Part shown: positions 9,641 through 19,922 of the stretch, in pieces | How the letters are laid out: each line of letters opens with the position of its first letter | Numbering within the stretch: the first letter of the stretch is position 1 | Source: Bacillus australimaris | Lineage (GTDB): Bacteria > Bacillota > Bacilli > Bacillales > Bacillaceae | NCBI RefSeq assembly: GCF_001307105.1 | Contig: NZ_LGYN01000001.1 | Coordinates: 558,001 to 622,000, forward strand | DNA: 64,000 bases | Direction: 5' to 3' | Notes under the pieces: generated by a model | The model's database searches: none | What the model was told of the DNA's origin: nothing | What the model saw: only the letters and a program-made list of their open reading frames with translations | Made by a program: the position numbers and the translations under genes

Positions 9641-10536
9641 GAGCCTTCCTCCTTCGTCAATACAGATGCATCTGCCGTACTTGTGCTGCGATTCACCACA
9701 ATCACGCGGTCTAAATTGTTGAGTTCAGCCGCTGGTTCTACGTAAATGATTTTTGTCAGGCCATAATGGTCTGGTTCTATTTCACTCACCTTACCAATCG
9801 TCAAGCCTTGCGGGAATACGCCCCCTGCTCCAGATGTTTCAACAAGATCTCCTTTTTTGACATCTCCATCTGCATCGGATTTCAAAATATTCATTGTCAG
9901 CATTTTTTTCTTGCTGTCATAACCGTTAATGATTCCATTGAGTTCTTCTTTGCCCTTTTTCGCAAAAATTTTCGTTGAAATTCTATTATTTTGGTCAGTA
10001 GAGCTTAGCAACCTTACAGTCGAAGTAAAATTGTTGAGCTTATCACTTTCAATTTTCCCAATTAACGCACCACTCTCATTTGTGACCGCCATATCTTTGT
10101 CAACGCCTTGTTTTTTCCCTTTATCAATCATCACAAAGCTATCCCAAAGAGACGGGTTTCTTGCGATAACTGTTGATAGAATTGGCGTGTAGTCACGAAT
10201 AGAGTTCACATATCCGAGCTGCTTGCGAAGCTTTTTGTTCTCATCTTCTAGTTCTTGAAGTTTCGCCTCATATTGGGTTTGTCCATCAAGTTTTTTTCGA
10301 AGACGCTCGTTTTCATCATATGTGTTCTTTAAATCTTGTACGTTTCCATAAATACCGGCAATAAATTGTGATGGTTTATGAAAGACACCTTGAAAAAAGC
10401 CTGTCGTATCCCCCACTAATTTTTCCGGCCATGAAGCACCTCTGCCGCTTTTCACTGAAAAACCAATCATGGCCACCAGTACGATGACACAGACAAGGAG
10501 CAACATTAATCTTTTATTCATAAAAAACTGCGGCAT
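9637..10536 (-). CDS. mreC: Rod-shape protein MreC
   Basis: 299 residues. A short cytoplasmic tail and one membrane helix (about 8-26, LMLLLVCVIVLVAMIGFS) are followed by a coiled coil (about 65-110, DENERLRKKLDGQTQ...) and the beta-barrel extracellular domain (PSLWDSFVMIDKGKKQGV...). MreC scaffolds peptidoglycan synthases along the cylinder. A short Ser/Thr-rich tail ends the protein. Confidence 0.96.
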   Translation of the reverse strand: MPQFFMNKRLMLLLVCVIVLVAMIGFSVKSGRGASWPEKLVGDTTGFFQGVFHKPSQFIAGIYGNVQDLKNTYDENERLRKKLDGQTQYEAKLQELEDENKKLRKQLGYVNSIRDYTPILSTVIARNPSLWDSFVMIDKGKKQGVDKDMAVTNESGALIGKIESDKLNNFTSTVRLLSSTDQNNRISTKIFAKKGKEELNGIINGYDSKKKMLTMNILKSDADGDVKKGDLVETSGAGGVFPQGLTIGKVSEIEPDHYGLTKIIYVEPAAELNNLDRVIVVNRSTSTADASVLTKEEGS

Positions 10537-10563
10537 GTCTTACACCTCTTTAATTACGCCCGA

Positions 10564-11583
10564 TTATCGATTATCTTTTGATTTTCCTTTGAACAAATGA
10601 ATATGCTCTAGTGCTTTCCCTGTTCCGATCGCCACACAGTCAAGCGGGTCTTCAGCAATAATGACTGGCATTTTCGTTTCATCACTAATGACTTTGTCAA
10701 GGTTACGCAGCAATGCACCACCGCCTGTTAAAACGATTCCGCGGTCCATAATATCCGCAGCAAGCTCAGGAGGGGTTTTTTCAAGTGTCATTTTCACTGC
10801 ATCGACAATTGTTTCCACCGTATCACGAAGCGCTTTTGCGATCTCTTCTGCCGTAATAGAAATCGTTTTTGGCAGACCCGTTAAAAGGTCACGTCCACGA
10901 ATGTCCATCTCATCATGTACGTCAGACTGCGCAGAACCGATTTCCATTTTAATCGCTTCTGACGTACGATCACCGATCATCAGGTTATACGTTTTACGGA
11001 TGTAGCTGCTGATCGCATCGTCCATTTCATCTCCTGCAACGCGGATCGATTGTGATGTCACAATGCCGCCAAGTGAAATAATCGCTACCTCTGTTGTACC
11101 GCCGCCAATGTCCACAACCATACTTCCTGTTGGCTCCCATACAGGCAGGTTAGCACCGATTGCCGCAGCAAATGGCTCTTCAATAGGGTATGCATCACGT
11201 GCACCAGCTTGTCTTGTTGCATCAATGACCGCACGCTCTTCTACAGCTGTAATACCAGATGGTACACATACCATCACGTAAGGTTTACGAGCAAAAAGCC
11301 CTTTGCCTTTTAATGCTTGATTAATGTAATATTTCATCATTGTTGCTGTCGTTTCGTAATCTGCAATGACTCCGTCTTTCATTGGGCGCAGTGCCACAAC
11401 ATTTCCAGGTGTACGGCCAATCATGTTTCTAGCATCATTTCCGACTGCCACTATAGACTTCGTATCAGTTTCCAAGGCTACGACCGAAGGTTCTCTCACA
11501 ACAATGCCTTTTCCTTTAATAAAAACAAGCGTATTCGCTGTTCCAAGATCTATTCCAAGGTCTTTTGTACCAATTCCAAACAT
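10564..11583 (-). CDS. mreB: Actin-like shape protein MreB
   Basis: 339 residues. The actin-family phosphate loops DLGTANTLV and [12 protein letters not shown] and the adenosine loop [10 protein letters not shown] are present. MreB filaments under the membrane guide lateral wall synthesis. It is the first gene of mreBCD-minCD. AGAAAGGAAG precedes the ATG. The N-terminus [14 protein letters not shown] is characteristic of Bacillus MreB rather than Mbl or MreBH. Confidence 0.97.
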   Translation of the reverse strand: MFGIGTKDLGIDLGTANTLVFIKGKGIVVREPSVVALETDTKSIVAVGNDARNMIGRTPGNVVALRPMKDGVIADYETTATMMKYYINQALKGKGLFARKPYVMVCVPSGITAVEERAVIDATRQAGARDAYPIEEPFAAAIGANLPVWEPTGSMVVDIGGGTTEVAIISLGGIVTSQSIRVAGDEMDDAISSYIRKTYNLMIGDRTSEAIKMEIGSAQSDVHDEMDIRGRDLLTGLPKTISITAEEIAKALRDTVETIVDAVKMTLEKTPPELAADIMDRGIVLTGGGALLRNLDKVISDETKMPVIIAEDPLDCVAIGTGKALEHIHLFKGKSKDNR

Positions 11584-11611
11584 ATGTATGTATCTTCCTT
11601 TCTTAAACCAA

Positions 11612-11648
11612 AATTCCCTTTAGGGAAAAACTCATAAACTCTATTATA
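11612..11648 (-). promoter_or_regulatory. Putative mreB promoter -10 and leader hairpin
   Basis: On the minus strand TATAAT (11643-11648) lies about 60 bases before mreB; the -35 is only a T-run. A small TTCCCT-TTA-GGGAA hairpin lies in the leader. Only the -10 is convincing. Confidence 0.4.
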
Positions 11649-11673
11649 TCGTAAAACATTGAAAAAAAAAGTG

Positions 11674-12363
11674 TTACAAATACCCTTTTTCCTTCAAACT
11701 CACAAATTTTTGATCACCTATGACAAGATGATCAAGCAGCTGTATTCCAATCAGCTTTCCACATTCAAATAGTCTCTGTGTGACTTCAATATCTTCCCTG
11801 CTTGGCGTAGGATCTCCAGATGGATGGTTGTGCACACATATAAATGAAGCAGCCGAACGTTTAAAGGCCTCTTTGAAAATTTCACGCGGGTGAACGATGG
11901 ATGAGTTCAAACTTCCAATAAACACGGTATGTTTATGAAGAACCTGATTTTTTGTATTCAGATATAAACAAACGAAATTTTCCTGTGTCAAAAATCTCAT
12001 ATCTTCCATCACAAAGTTTGCGCCGTCCTCTGGTGTGCGGATCACATAGCGGTTGTCCGTCGTTTGATGGTGTAATCTAGTGCCGAGCTCTAAAGCAGCT
12101 AAAAGAGAGACCGCCTTCGCCTTGCCAACTCCTCGAATCTTCGACATTTCTTCAATTGAGGCTTCTCTTAAAGAGCGAAGACCGCCAAAAGTTTGCAGAA
12201 GTCTTGCGGAAATTTGGAGAACTGATTCCTTTTTTGTGCCTGTCCTTAAAATAATGGCAACAAGGTCATGGTTTGACATACTGCCGGGACCATATTTAAT
12301 CAATCGTTCTCTCGGCTTTTCATTTTGAGGAAAATGCTTTAACAGCATAGGGAAATCGTTCAT
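11674..12363 (-). CDS. radC: RadC-family JAB1/MPN protein
   Basis: 229 residues from the ATG at 12363, 8 bases after AAAGGAG; a GTG nine bases upstream overlaps that site. The N-terminal half has helix-hairpin-helix segments (IRGVGKAKAVSLLAAL). The C-terminal half is a JAB1/MPN metal-binding domain with HNHPSGDPTPSREDIEVT, matching the HxHPSGxxxxSxxD zinc motif. The family was named for DNA repair, but that role is doubtful and the true function is unsettled. Confidence 0.95.
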   Translation of the reverse strand: MNDFPMLLKHFPQNEKPRERLIKYGPGSMSNHDLVAIILRTGTKKESVLQISARLLQTFGGLRSLREASIEEMSKIRGVGKAKAVSLLAALELGTRLHHQTTDNRYVIRTPEDGANFVMEDMRFLTQENFVCLYLNTKNQVLHKHTVFIGSLNSSIVHPREIFKEAFKRSAASFICVHNHPSGDPTPSREDIEVTQRLFECGKLIGIQLLDHLVIGDQKFVSLKEKGYL

Positions 12364-12396
12364 GATGCCCACTCCTTTTAGAATTCCTTCCTGTCA

Positions 12397-12966
12397 TCAA
12401 AAAGGGGTGATTCCAAATGTTTCGAGCACTCTAACTGTTTTGGCAATAGGGAGACCTACAACGGAAAAATAATCACCGTCTATTTTTTGAACAAATAGGG
12501 CGCCTTTTCCTTGAATGCCATAGCTTCCTGCTTTATCAAGCGGTTCTCCTGTTTGAATATAACGGTCGATTTCATTTTGTGTAAGGGTCCAAAATGTCAC
12601 TTCTGTCTGTTCATAAAATGTTTCTTTTCTATTCTCTGACTGAATCGTGACACCCGTCAAGACTTGATGTGTCTTTCCTGACAATAATTGAAGCATTGAT
12701 GCCGCTTCTTCCTTGTCTTTTGGTTTCCCAAGACATTTGCCCTCAATTGCAACAATCGTATCTGCACCAAGGATCACAGCTTCGGGATGTAATGTGTGAA
12801 TATCATTTGCTTTTTGTTCTGCCAACCATTGGACGTTCTCTGCAGGTGAAAGGTTTCGATTTATTTCTTCTTTTAATTGACTTGCTTGAATATCATAAGA
12901 AAACCCTGCTAGATCAAGCAATTCTTTTCTTCTAGGTGATTGAGATGCGAGAATCAATCGGTTCAT
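12397..12966 (-). CDS. maf: Maf nucleotide pyrophosphatase
   Basis: 189 residues. [10 protein letters not shown] at the N-terminus, GADTIV and [16 protein letters not shown] are Maf/HAM1-fold signatures. These enzymes hydrolyse dTTP/UTP or modified nucleotides, and in B. subtilis excess Maf inhibits septation. It lies 33 bases before radC and likely shares its transcript. Confidence 0.95.
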   Translation of the reverse strand: MNRLILASQSPRRKELLDLAGFSYDIQASQLKEEINRNLSPAENVQWLAEQKANDIHTLHPEAVILGADTIVAIEGKCLGKPKDKEEAASMLQLLSGKTHQVLTGVTIQSENRKETFYEQTEVTFWTLTQNEIDRYIQTGEPLDKAGSYGIQGKGALFVQKIDGDYFSVVGLPIAKTVRVLETFGITPF

Positions 12967-13097
12967 GTTTGTTCATCCTTTCAGGGTTTAGCCTAAGAAG
13001 TAAGATACCCATTCATCCTATCAAATGTACATCTTACCGACAATTTACGAAAATCCAATTTTCATGTTCCTTCATCATTATGTTGGATGCAAAAGAA

Positions 13098-13127
13098 AAA
13101 AACTAGTCATTTTTTGACTAGTTTGGT
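13098..13127 (-). terminator. Terminator of spoIIB
   Basis: AAACTAGTCA / TGACTAGTTT, a 10-bp perfect stem with a T-loop. The A-run at 13091-13100 gives a minus-strand T-tract. The rest of 12967-13143 shows no gene. Confidence 0.8.
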
Positions 13128-13143
13128 TTCTTAAAAAATGATT

Positions 13144-14154
13144 TTACGTATTTAATTGATCAAGCAGTGCTTGCTGAGATTTCCATCCATTTTCAGCTGT
13201 AGGTTCATTTAGCAGCTGCACCGCTTTCAGCAAACTGCTTTTAGCTGGTGCGTCCATTGTTTTGGCACTTTCAAGCTCAGAGATCAGCTGGGTGACATCT
13301 TTTTGATCCACATCATCTCCTGCAATCACTTTAGAGGATAATACAGATGCCTTTTCTATTAAACTAATCAGCTCATCTGGCACTTGAAACGAGAGCTCCT
13401 TACCGCCCCACGCCTCAAAGTGCTGATCAATCAGCTTCTTCCCAACAGCACTTGTCATGCCCTGTTCGGTTGCAAGCCCTGCAATGACATAATAGCCATC
13501 ATCCATTGAGACCTTTTTCCCCGCATACCCTGCTTCTTTTAAACTGCCAACTAATTCATCTGCTCCTTTTTCAGAAGAAAACTTTCCAGCCTGTACGACA
13601 AAGGTTGAAAAATGGCCAGAGGCACTTTTTTCATCTTTGTTCTCCTTTGATTCATCAGTAGTACCCGCTGACGACGTATCCCCGCCCGCTTTCATCGACG
13701 TTTCGTTCCCAGATGCTGAAACACTGATATCTCCACCAGATGGATTCGTTGGTGTACCATCCTTGCTTAAACTAAGCGCAAACACACCAAGGCCTGTCCC
13801 AAGAACCACTGCAAAAACTATCGTTGTCATCACTCTCTTGAAGGGGCCCCGGTTTTTACCGAATTTCTGATCAAAGGAGCCTTTTTTCTTTTGATAAGGC
13901 GTGACGACCTTTGGATCAGAATGATAAATATGATCGGCTGCATCATCCCACTGAAAATCTTCTTCTTTCGGTTTAGACGAATCCTCCTGAGAAGCCGCTG
14001 TCTCCTGTTCCGACTGCCTTTTCTCCTCCCAATTCGAAAACGTCACTTGATCCTCCTGCTGTTTTAGCGGCTTGTGATCATCTTCATGGAGCATTTCTTC
14101 TTTGCCATTAATATTGACCTTTAACCCTTGTTTTTTTGACTGCCTTTTTTTCAC
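13144..14154 (-). CDS. spoIIB: Stage II sporulation protein SpoIIB
   Basis: 336 residues from the GTG at 14154 (MKKRQSKKQGLKVNINGKEE), with GCGGGGA six bases upstream. An ATG two codons earlier is too close to that site. A long acidic, glutamine-rich cytoplasmic part (about 1-120) precedes one membrane helix (VMTTIVFAVVLGTGLGVFAL), a Ser/Gly/Thr linker and a SPOR-like domain (FSTFVVQAGKFSSEKGADEL). SpoIIB localises to the sporulation septum and helps start engulfment. An upstream in-frame extension to 14415 is not plausible because it enters comC. Confidence 0.88.
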   Translation of the reverse strand: MKKRQSKKQGLKVNINGKEEMLHEDDHKPLKQQEDQVTFSNWEEKRQSEQETAASQEDSSKPKEEDFQWDDAADHIYHSDPKVVTPYQKKKGSFDQKFGKNRGPFKRVMTTIVFAVVLGTGLGVFALSLSKDGTPTNPSGGDISVSASGNETSMKAGGDTSSAGTTDESKENKDEKSASGHFSTFVVQAGKFSSEKGADELVGSLKEAGYAGKKVSMDDGYYVIAGLATEQGMTSAVGKKLIDQHFEAWGGKELSFQVPDELISLIEKASVLSSKVIAGDDVDQKDVTQLISELESAKTMDAPAKSSLLKAVQLLNEPTAENGWKSQQALLDQLNT

Positions 14155-14317
14155 TGTCATTCCCCGCTTTCTGACATTGTTTGTAAGAAAGACCTTTTTG
14201 TCCAATGAATCAGTGCGAATGTAACCCGTCCTTCTTTCTGTTTCACACTTTAACATAGCGATTAAAAAAAAGAACAAGACTTTTGTCGGCACGGAAAAAA
14301 AGTGTTCGCCAATTTTT

Positions 14318-15049
14318 TCATCCGGTCGATCCAGCGAATGGGAGCATGACTTGAGCTCCGAAAAGATACAGCCAAAAGGATAAAGAGATTGCAGGAACAA
14401 AAGGAAATGGCTCATCTAACCGAAAGGAAAAAACCTTTGCATGGACCAATCCAGTAATACATGAGAGGAAAAGAATGAGAAGGAATGGCTTGAAGCCAAA
14501 GCAAAATGCCAGCACAGCAAACAGCTTCATATCAGCTCCGCCCATGCTATTTGGCTTGAAACGTTCTAAACTATAGAACATAAGAAAGCAAAAAAGAAGC
14601 GAAGCCGCTCCTTCCCACCAAATAAGAAGTGGGTCAATCGTGCGGTATATGACGAAAAGAGGAAAAAAGAAGAGAAACAGCTCGTTTGGCACCCTCATAT
14701 AAAGAAGATCGCTCACGACAGCAATCACGAATAAACTACAAAGAATCACAAGAAAAAGACTTTCAAATGAAACACCAGCGATTCTATAGATGAGCAAAAA
14801 AAGACTGCCTGACAGCAGTTCAACCATTGGATAAAGGAAAGACAGCCGAATGCCGCAATGTTTACAATTCCCCTTCAGTATGGCATATGAAAGCAGCGGA
14901 ATCATCTCGAGGAGGGAAAGAGGCTGTTTACATGCTATGCAGTGAGAACGTGGAAAAAGTATGGACCGCTGCACTGGCAGCCTTTCGCCCACAAGGTGAA
15001 AGAACGATCCCATCGTGATGCCTGCAAGAAACACAAAAATACCCATCAT
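14318..15049 (-). CDS. comC: Type IV prepilin peptidase ComC
   Basis: 243 residues from the ATG at 15049, which has GAAGGAG at 7 bases. It is a polytopic membrane aspartyl protease. CIACKQPLS and CKHCGI form the two CxxC zinc pairs in the cytoplasmic loop. The catalytic aspartates are in VVSDLLYMRVPNE and GGADMKLF. It cleaves and methylates the ComG pseudopilins needed for DNA uptake. A candidate ComK site lies directly upstream. Confidence 0.94.
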   Translation of the reverse strand: MMGIFVFLAGITMGSFFHLVGERLPVQRSILFPRSHCIACKQPLSLLEMIPLLSYAILKGNCKHCGIRLSFLYPMVELLSGSLFLLIYRIAGVSFESLFLVILCSLFVIAVVSDLLYMRVPNELFLFFFPLFVIYRTIDPLLIWWEGAASLLFCFLMFYSLERFKPNSMGGADMKLFAVLAFCFGFKPFLLILFLSCITGLVHAKVFSFRLDEPFPFVPAISLSFWLYLFGAQVMLPFAGSTG

Positions 15050-15075
15050 ATATCGCAGCTCCTTCTGAGAATAAG

Positions 15076-15132
15076 ATAGACGGATTTTACCATGAGCGAT
15101 ATTCATTGAGCACATAGCGAAAATATGATTTC
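15076..15132 (-). promoter_or_regulatory. Candidate ComK site and promoter of comC
   Basis: Two AT-boxes are visible: AAAA-N5-TTTC (15120-15132) and ATAG-N5-TTTT (15076-15088), separated by exactly 31 bases. ComK binds pairs of AAAAN5TTTT boxes spaced 8, 18 or 31 bases. Each box has mismatches. An extended -10 (TGGTAAAAT on the minus strand) overlaps the proximal box. Confidence 0.55.
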
Positions 15133-15157
15133 GCCTCTCTTCTACACTTGAAAAGAA

Positions 15158-15196
15158 AAAAACGCAAAAGGCATTAAAGCCATTTGCGTCTTTTTC
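15158..15196. terminator. Terminator of folC
   Basis: ACGCAAAAGGC / GCCATTTGCGT, a long stem with one internal mismatch and a short loop, flanked by A- and T-runs. It directly follows the folC stop. Confidence 0.8.
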
Positions 15197-16501
15197 TTAC
15201 CCGATCATACGATTTCGTATATCTGAAATAAAATAAAGGGAGCCGGTCACAAGGATTACTGCTGAAGGATCATCACTTTTTTTCTGAATCCATTCTAGCA
15301 CTTCATGAGGATCATCATCATATGACTTCGCTTCTAACTGACTGCATGCATATAGCTTTTCTGCTGATTCAGCTCTTGGAAAATCAAATGAAACAAAATG
15401 GATAGAAGAACTAATAGCTTCAAGTTTTTGAATCATTTGTTTGTACGGCTTATCTTTTAAAGCACTAAAACATACATGCACCTGTTTACTAGAAAAATGA
15501 GCCTGTACGGTTTCAATTAAACGGTCGATCCCTTCTTCATTATGAGCACCGTCTAAATAAACTGGTGGATGATCTTTGACCTTTTCAAATCTTCCAGCCC
15601 ACACTGCCTGCCGAATGCCTTCATACATTTGCTCTTCTGTCACGCTTATATGGCCTTCATGCTCCAGCCATTCAATGAGTAAAACAGCAAGGGAAGCATT
15701 TTGCCTTTGATGCGTTCCAATCAACCCCGTTTCAAGCTGTCGATACTGCCTTTTTGATGTGCGTAACGTGAACCGTTCACCTGTTTCGGTTGGCTGCTGC
15801 TCATCAAAAATGCAAGTATCATATAATGAGATACATTCAGCATTCTTTTCTTTTGCTGTGTTTTGAATAACCGCTAGAGCTTCCGGCTGGTGAACTGCCG
15901 TGATCATCGGAATCCCCTCTTTGATAATGCCCGCTTTTTCAGCGGCAATCTGTTCAAGTGTATCACCTAGAATAGCCATATGATCATGACCAATCGACGT
16001 AATCGCTGTTAAGATCGGCACTGCAATATTTGTAGAATCAAGCCTTCCGCCAAGTCCTGTTTCCAATAGGACAAAGTCTACTTGGTGCACATGAGCAAAA
16101 TAAGCAAATGCACACGCTGTTATGATTTCAAATTCTGTTGCTGCACCAAGCTCTGTTTGATCTAATTCATCAACAAAGGGCTTAATCTCATTCACCAAAC
16201 TCAGCCATTCTTTATCCTCTATAGGCGTTCCGTTCACGCTGATTCTTTCATTGAACGTTAATATAAACGGAGAGGTGAAGGTTCCGACTGAATAGCCGGC
16301 TGCCTGTAAAACAGAACGCGTAAACGCAATGGTTGATCCTTTACCATTAGTACCTGCAACATGTACTGCTTTTATGTTTTGTTCCGGATTTCCTAATCTG
16401 TTCATCAGCCATTTCATTCGTTCAAGACCCGGCTTTACGCCAAAGGCCAGTCTGCTGTGAATCCACTCAATGGCTTCATGATAGGTTGTAAACAATGTCA
16501 T
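15197..16501 (-). CDS. folC: Folylpolyglutamate/dihydrofolate synthase
   Basis: 434 residues. The Mur-ligase-type P-loop GTNGKGST and the FERIS, GLGGRLDST and DGAHNEEG motifs are present. It adds glutamate to dihydropteroate or to folates. It follows valS but is separated from it by a terminator. The ribosome-binding site before the ATG is weak (GAGAG). Confidence 0.95.
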   Translation of the reverse strand: MTLFTTYHEAIEWIHSRLAFGVKPGLERMKWLMNRLGNPEQNIKAVHVAGTNGKGSTIAFTRSVLQAAGYSVGTFTSPFILTFNERISVNGTPIEDKEWLSLVNEIKPFVDELDQTELGAATEFEIITACAFAYFAHVHQVDFVLLETGLGGRLDSTNIAVPILTAITSIGHDHMAILGDTLEQIAAEKAGIIKEGIPMITAVHQPEALAVIQNTAKEKNAECISLYDTCIFDEQQPTETGERFTLRTSKRQYRQLETGLIGTHQRQNASLAVLLIEWLEHEGHISVTEEQMYEGIRQAVWAGRFEKVKDHPPVYLDGAHNEEGIDRLIETVQAHFSSKQVHVCFSALKDKPYKQMIQKLEAISSSIHFVSFDFPRAESAEKLYACSQLEAKSYDDDPHEVLEWIQKKSDDPSAVILVTGSLYFISDIRNRMIG

Positions 16502-16526
16502 CTCTCATTTCATAGGAAATTTTCAA

Positions 16527-16561
16527 AAAAGACGACTCCCTTTCATTAGGAGCCGTCTTTT
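16527..16561 (-). terminator. Terminator of valS
   Basis: AAAAGACG-CTCC / GGAG-CGTCTTTT, with G-U pairing on the minus strand, a 9-base loop and T-tail. It lies between valS and folC and probably allows partial read-through. Confidence 0.75.
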
Positions 16562-16566
16562 CAACC

Positions 16567-19209
16567 TTATGCTTTCAGCTCTTCAATACGCTTTTGAACA
16601 GCTTCGCGTTTTGCGACATAATCACGTTCTTTCGCACGCTCTTCTTCTACGACACTTTCAGGTGCTTTTTTCATAAAGCCTTCGTTGCCAAGCTTTTTCT
16701 GTACTCGTTCTACTTCTTTTGTCAGCTTATCAAGCTCTTTTTGCAGACGGGCAATTTCTTCATCTAAGTTGATTAAACCTTCAAGCGGCAAAATGAGTTC
16801 TGCTCCAGAAATGACAGCTGTCATCGCTTTATCACTAGCTGGGACAGCTGTGCCGATTTCAAGAACACTTGGGTTTGTGAAGCGCTCAATATATGAACGA
16901 TTTTTCTCTAAACGTTCCTGCACGTCAGCTGTAGAAGCTTTAATATAAAGTTCAACTTGTTTGCTCATTGGCGTGTTCACTTCACTACGAATGTTACGAA
17001 CAGAGCGAATGAGTTCAACAAGTAGCTTCATATCAGCAGAAGCTTGCTCGTTTGAAAGCTCCGGCTTCACTACAGGCCATGCCGCAACAGTAATAGATTC
17101 GCCTTCATGCGGTAGATGCTGCCAGATTTCTTCTGTTAAGAACGGCATAAACGGATGAAGAAGTCTCATCGTTTGATCTAATACATACGCAAGGATCGAA
17201 CGAGTGGTTTTCTTCGCTGCTTCATCTTCTCCATAAAGCGGAAGCTTCGCCATTTCAATATACCAATCACAGAAATCATCCCAAATGAAGTTGTATAAAT
17301 GTCTGCCCACTTCACCGAATTCATACTTATCAGCAAGCTGTGTGACACTTTCAATTGTTTCATTTAAACGAGTTAAAATCCATTGGTCAGCAACTGATTT
17401 TTCTCCTGTCAAATCAAGCTCATCATACGTTAAGCCATCCATATTCATTAGAGCAAAACGCGAAGCGTTCCAAATTTTGTTCGCAAAGTTCCAAGTGGAT
17501 TCAACCTTTTCAAAGCTAAAGCGAAGATCCTGACCTGGTGAGCTTCCAGTCGCTAAGAAATATCTTAATGAATCCGCTCCGTATTTATCGATGACCTCCA
17601 TTGGATCAATTCCGTTGCCAAGCGACTTACTCATTTTACGTCCTTGTTCGTCACGGATGAGCCCATGAATGAGGACATCTTTGAACGGTTTTTCTCCTGT
17701 GAATTCAAGACCTTGGAAGATCATTCGGGATACCCAGAAGAAAATGATATCATAGCCTGTTACAAGTAGATTTGTTGGATAGTAGCGCTTGAAGTCTTCA
17801 CTGTCTGCATCCGGCCAGCCCATTGTAGAGAAAGGCCAAAGCGCTGAACTAAACCATGTATCAAGCACATCGTTGTCCTGCTCCCAGTTCTCAATATCTT
17901 CTGGTGCTTCAAGCCCAACGTAAACTTCTTTCGTTTCTTTATGATACCAAGCCGGGATACGGTGTCCCCACCATAGCTGACGAGAAATACACCAGTCACG
18001 GATATTTTCCATCCAATGTAAATATGTTTTTTCAAATCGGTCTGGAACAAATTGAACTTGGTCGTCCCCTTTTTGCAGGTGAATGGCTTCGTCTGCCAGC
18101 GGCTGCATTTTCACAAACCATTGTGTAGATAAATAAGGTTCAACGACAGCTCCGCTGCGCTCACTATGACCAACTGAATGCATATGATCCTCAATTTTGA
18201 ACAAAATACCTTCCTCTTGTAAATCCTTCACAAGCTGCTTGCGACATTCGAAGCGGTCCATTCCCTTGTATTGCAGTGCATTTTCATTCATTGTGCCATC
18301 TTCATTCATGACAAGAATACGCTCTAGCTCATGACGGTTTCCTAGCTCAAAGTCATTCGGGTCATGAGCAGGTGTAATTTTCACAGCTCCTGAACCAAAC
18401 TCCATATCGACATAGTCATCACCAACGATTGGGATCTCGCGGCCTGTAATTGGTAAAACCACTGTTTTTCCGATCAAATGCTGATAGCGTTCGTCTTCAG
18501 GGTGGACGGCAACAGCTGTATCACCTAGCATCGTTTCAGGTCTTGTCGTCGCAATTTCAATTGAACCTGTTCCATCTGAAAGCGGATATCTCAAGTGATA
18601 AAACGCACCTTGAACATCCTTATAAATCACTTCAATATCAGAAAGTGCCGTTTTCGTCGCCGGATCCCAGTTAATGATGTACTCGCCGCGATAAATAAGC
18701 CCTTTTTCATACAATTGGACAAACACTTGTCGAACGGCTTTATTTAGACCTTCATCTAGTGTAAAACGTTCACGAGAGTAATCGAGGCCAAGACCCATTT
18801 TCGCCCACTGGCTGCGAATAAAGTCCGCATATTCTTCTTTCCACTTCCACGTTTCTTCCACGAACTTCTCCCGGCCAAGGTCATAACGGCTTACGCCTTC
18901 CTCGCGGAGCTTTGCCTCTACTTTTGCTTGAGTGGCAATACCAGCATGGTCCATACCTGGAAGCCAAAGAACGTCATAGCCCTGCATCCGTTTCATACGT
19001 GTCACGATGTCTTGAAGGGTTGAATCCCATGCATGCCCAAGATGCAGTTTTCCTGTCACGTTTGGTGGAGGAATGACGACTGTATATGGATCTTTCGTTT
19101 TGTCATTTTGTGCTTCGAAGAATTTTCCTTCAAGCCAGTACGTATAGCGGTCTTTTTCAATCGCATTTGGATCGTACTTTGTTGGCATTTCCTGATTATT
19201 TGTTCCCAT
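16567..19209 (-). CDS. valS: Valyl-tRNA synthetase
   Basis: 880 residues from the ATG at 19209, 8 bases after GGAGG; a GTG upstream lies inside the ribosome-binding site. It is a class I synthetase with the HIGH motif as HLGH ([18 protein letters not shown]), an editing domain ([14 protein letters not shown]) and KMSKS as [11 protein letters not shown]. The C-terminal coiled coil (about 815-880) touches the tRNA elbow. Expression is controlled by the upstream T-box. Confidence 0.98.
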   Translation of the reverse strand: MGTNNQEMPTKYDPNAIEKDRYTYWLEGKFFEAQNDKTKDPYTVVIPPPNVTGKLHLGHAWDSTLQDIVTRMKRMQGYDVLWLPGMDHAGIATQAKVEAKLREEGVSRYDLGREKFVEETWKWKEEYADFIRSQWAKMGLGLDYSRERFTLDEGLNKAVRQVFVQLYEKGLIYRGEYIINWDPATKTALSDIEVIYKDVQGAFYHLRYPLSDGTGSIEIATTRPETMLGDTAVAVHPEDERYQHLIGKTVVLPITGREIPIVGDDYVDMEFGSGAVKITPAHDPNDFELGNRHELERILVMNEDGTMNENALQYKGMDRFECRKQLVKDLQEEGILFKIEDHMHSVGHSERSGAVVEPYLSTQWFVKMQPLADEAIHLQKGDDQVQFVPDRFEKTYLHWMENIRDWCISRQLWWGHRIPAWYHKETKEVYVGLEAPEDIENWEQDNDVLDTWFSSALWPFSTMGWPDADSEDFKRYYPTNLLVTGYDIIFFWVSRMIFQGLEFTGEKPFKDVLIHGLIRDEQGRKMSKSLGNGIDPMEVIDKYGADSLRYFLATGSSPGQDLRFSFEKVESTWNFANKIWNASRFALMNMDGLTYDELDLTGEKSVADQWILTRLNETIESVTQLADKYEFGEVGRHLYNFIWDDFCDWYIEMAKLPLYGEDEAAKKTTRSILAYVLDQTMRLLHPFMPFLTEEIWQHLPHEGESITVAAWPVVKPELSNEQASADMKLLVELIRSVRNIRSEVNTPMSKQVELYIKASTADVQERLEKNRSYIERFTNPSVLEIGTAVPASDKAMTAVISGAELILPLEGLINLDEEIARLQKELDKLTKEVERVQKKLGNEGFMKKAPESVVEEERAKERDYVAKREAVQKRIEELKA

Positions 19210-19242
19210 TTGTGTAACCTCCACATTTTATCGGCTGATGAA

Positions 19243-19510
19243 ACATAAAAAAAGCCTTTCCATCCTTATAAAAGGACGAAAAAGCTTTTTCGCGGTACCA
19301 CCTTTTTTCATGAGACACATACACGTGTCCCATACACTCTAAAGGATAACGGGGTTCTCCCGAATTTCTCTACTTGTTCATTCAAGAAATTAAGCTCACA
19401 GGCGACCTTCCAAACAAGTACATCCTAGGAAACCTTTCAGCTCTTGGCTTCCCTCTCTTTAGGGTCTTGCTTGTACTCTTCCTGATCCACGCTTACGATA
19501 TATCACGTTC
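19243..19510 (-). ncRNA. Valine T-box leader
   Basis: On the minus strand a stem-I region is followed by the T-box core AAGGTGGTACCGCG (19291-19304) and a terminator formed by the stretches around 19250-19290. GTC (19404-19406) sits where the specifier codon is expected, matching valine and the valS gene. Uncharged tRNA-Val binding would favour the antiterminator. The 5' end is approximate. The rest of 19210-19666 shows no gene. Confidence 0.9.
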
Positions 19511-19666
19511 ATCAGCACATACTCATCTTTTATTAATATTACTAAATGCCTTTTGTTTTCGTCAATCATCTTTTCCGCTTTTCTTCTTCTTTATACAAAT
19601 TGGGCAGGCACCCTTTGCCTTTTTGCCCATATGATAATAACAAAATGAAGAAGGAGGGCGTTTGAC

Positions 19667-19855
19667 TTGAAGAAGATTAATCCTTATACACTCCCCCCCT
19701 GGCTGAGACAAATACGGGCAGTTGCCTCCCAAGTCGTTCTCCCGATTGCTATCTTTCAAGGGTTTCGTACGATTATTTTCCCCACGACATTCGACGTCCT
19801 CATTCTAGGTATTCTGATTTTTCTCGCCTGTGCCTTTCATCTTGATTGGTTTTAA
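19667..19855 (+). CDS. Small hydrophobic protein, unknown function
   Basis: 62 residues from a TTG start, 9 bases after a strong AAGGAGG, on the strand opposite to its neighbours. The first half is amphipathic (MKKINPYTLPPWLRQIRAV). Two hydrophobic segments follow (VVLPIAIFQGFRTIIF and FDVLILGILIFLACAFHL), so a one- or two-pass membrane protein is likely. I do not recognise it. The good ribosome-binding site and hydrophobic organisation argue it is real. Confidence 0.65.
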   Translation: MKKINPYTLPPWLRQIRAVASQVVLPIAIFQGFRTIIFPTTFDVLILGILIFLACAFHLDWF

Positions 19856-19897
19856 CACACATGCTTATGTACGGAGTATAAAGTCAACGCAACATAA

Positions 19898-19922
19898 CCT
19901 CGTCATTCTGCGGATGACGAGG
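19898..19922. terminator. Hairpin at the end of ysxE
   Basis: CCTCGTCAT / ATGACGAGG, a perfect 9-bp stem with a 7-base loop, overlapping the ysxE stop. There is no clear T-tract on the minus strand, so termination there is uncertain; it may also serve the plus-strand small gene. Confidence 0.45.

Noticed and set aside
14155-14415. Upstream extension of spoIIB
   Set aside because: It runs into comC, lacks a ribosome-binding site and does not resemble SpoIIB; the GTG at 14154 has one.
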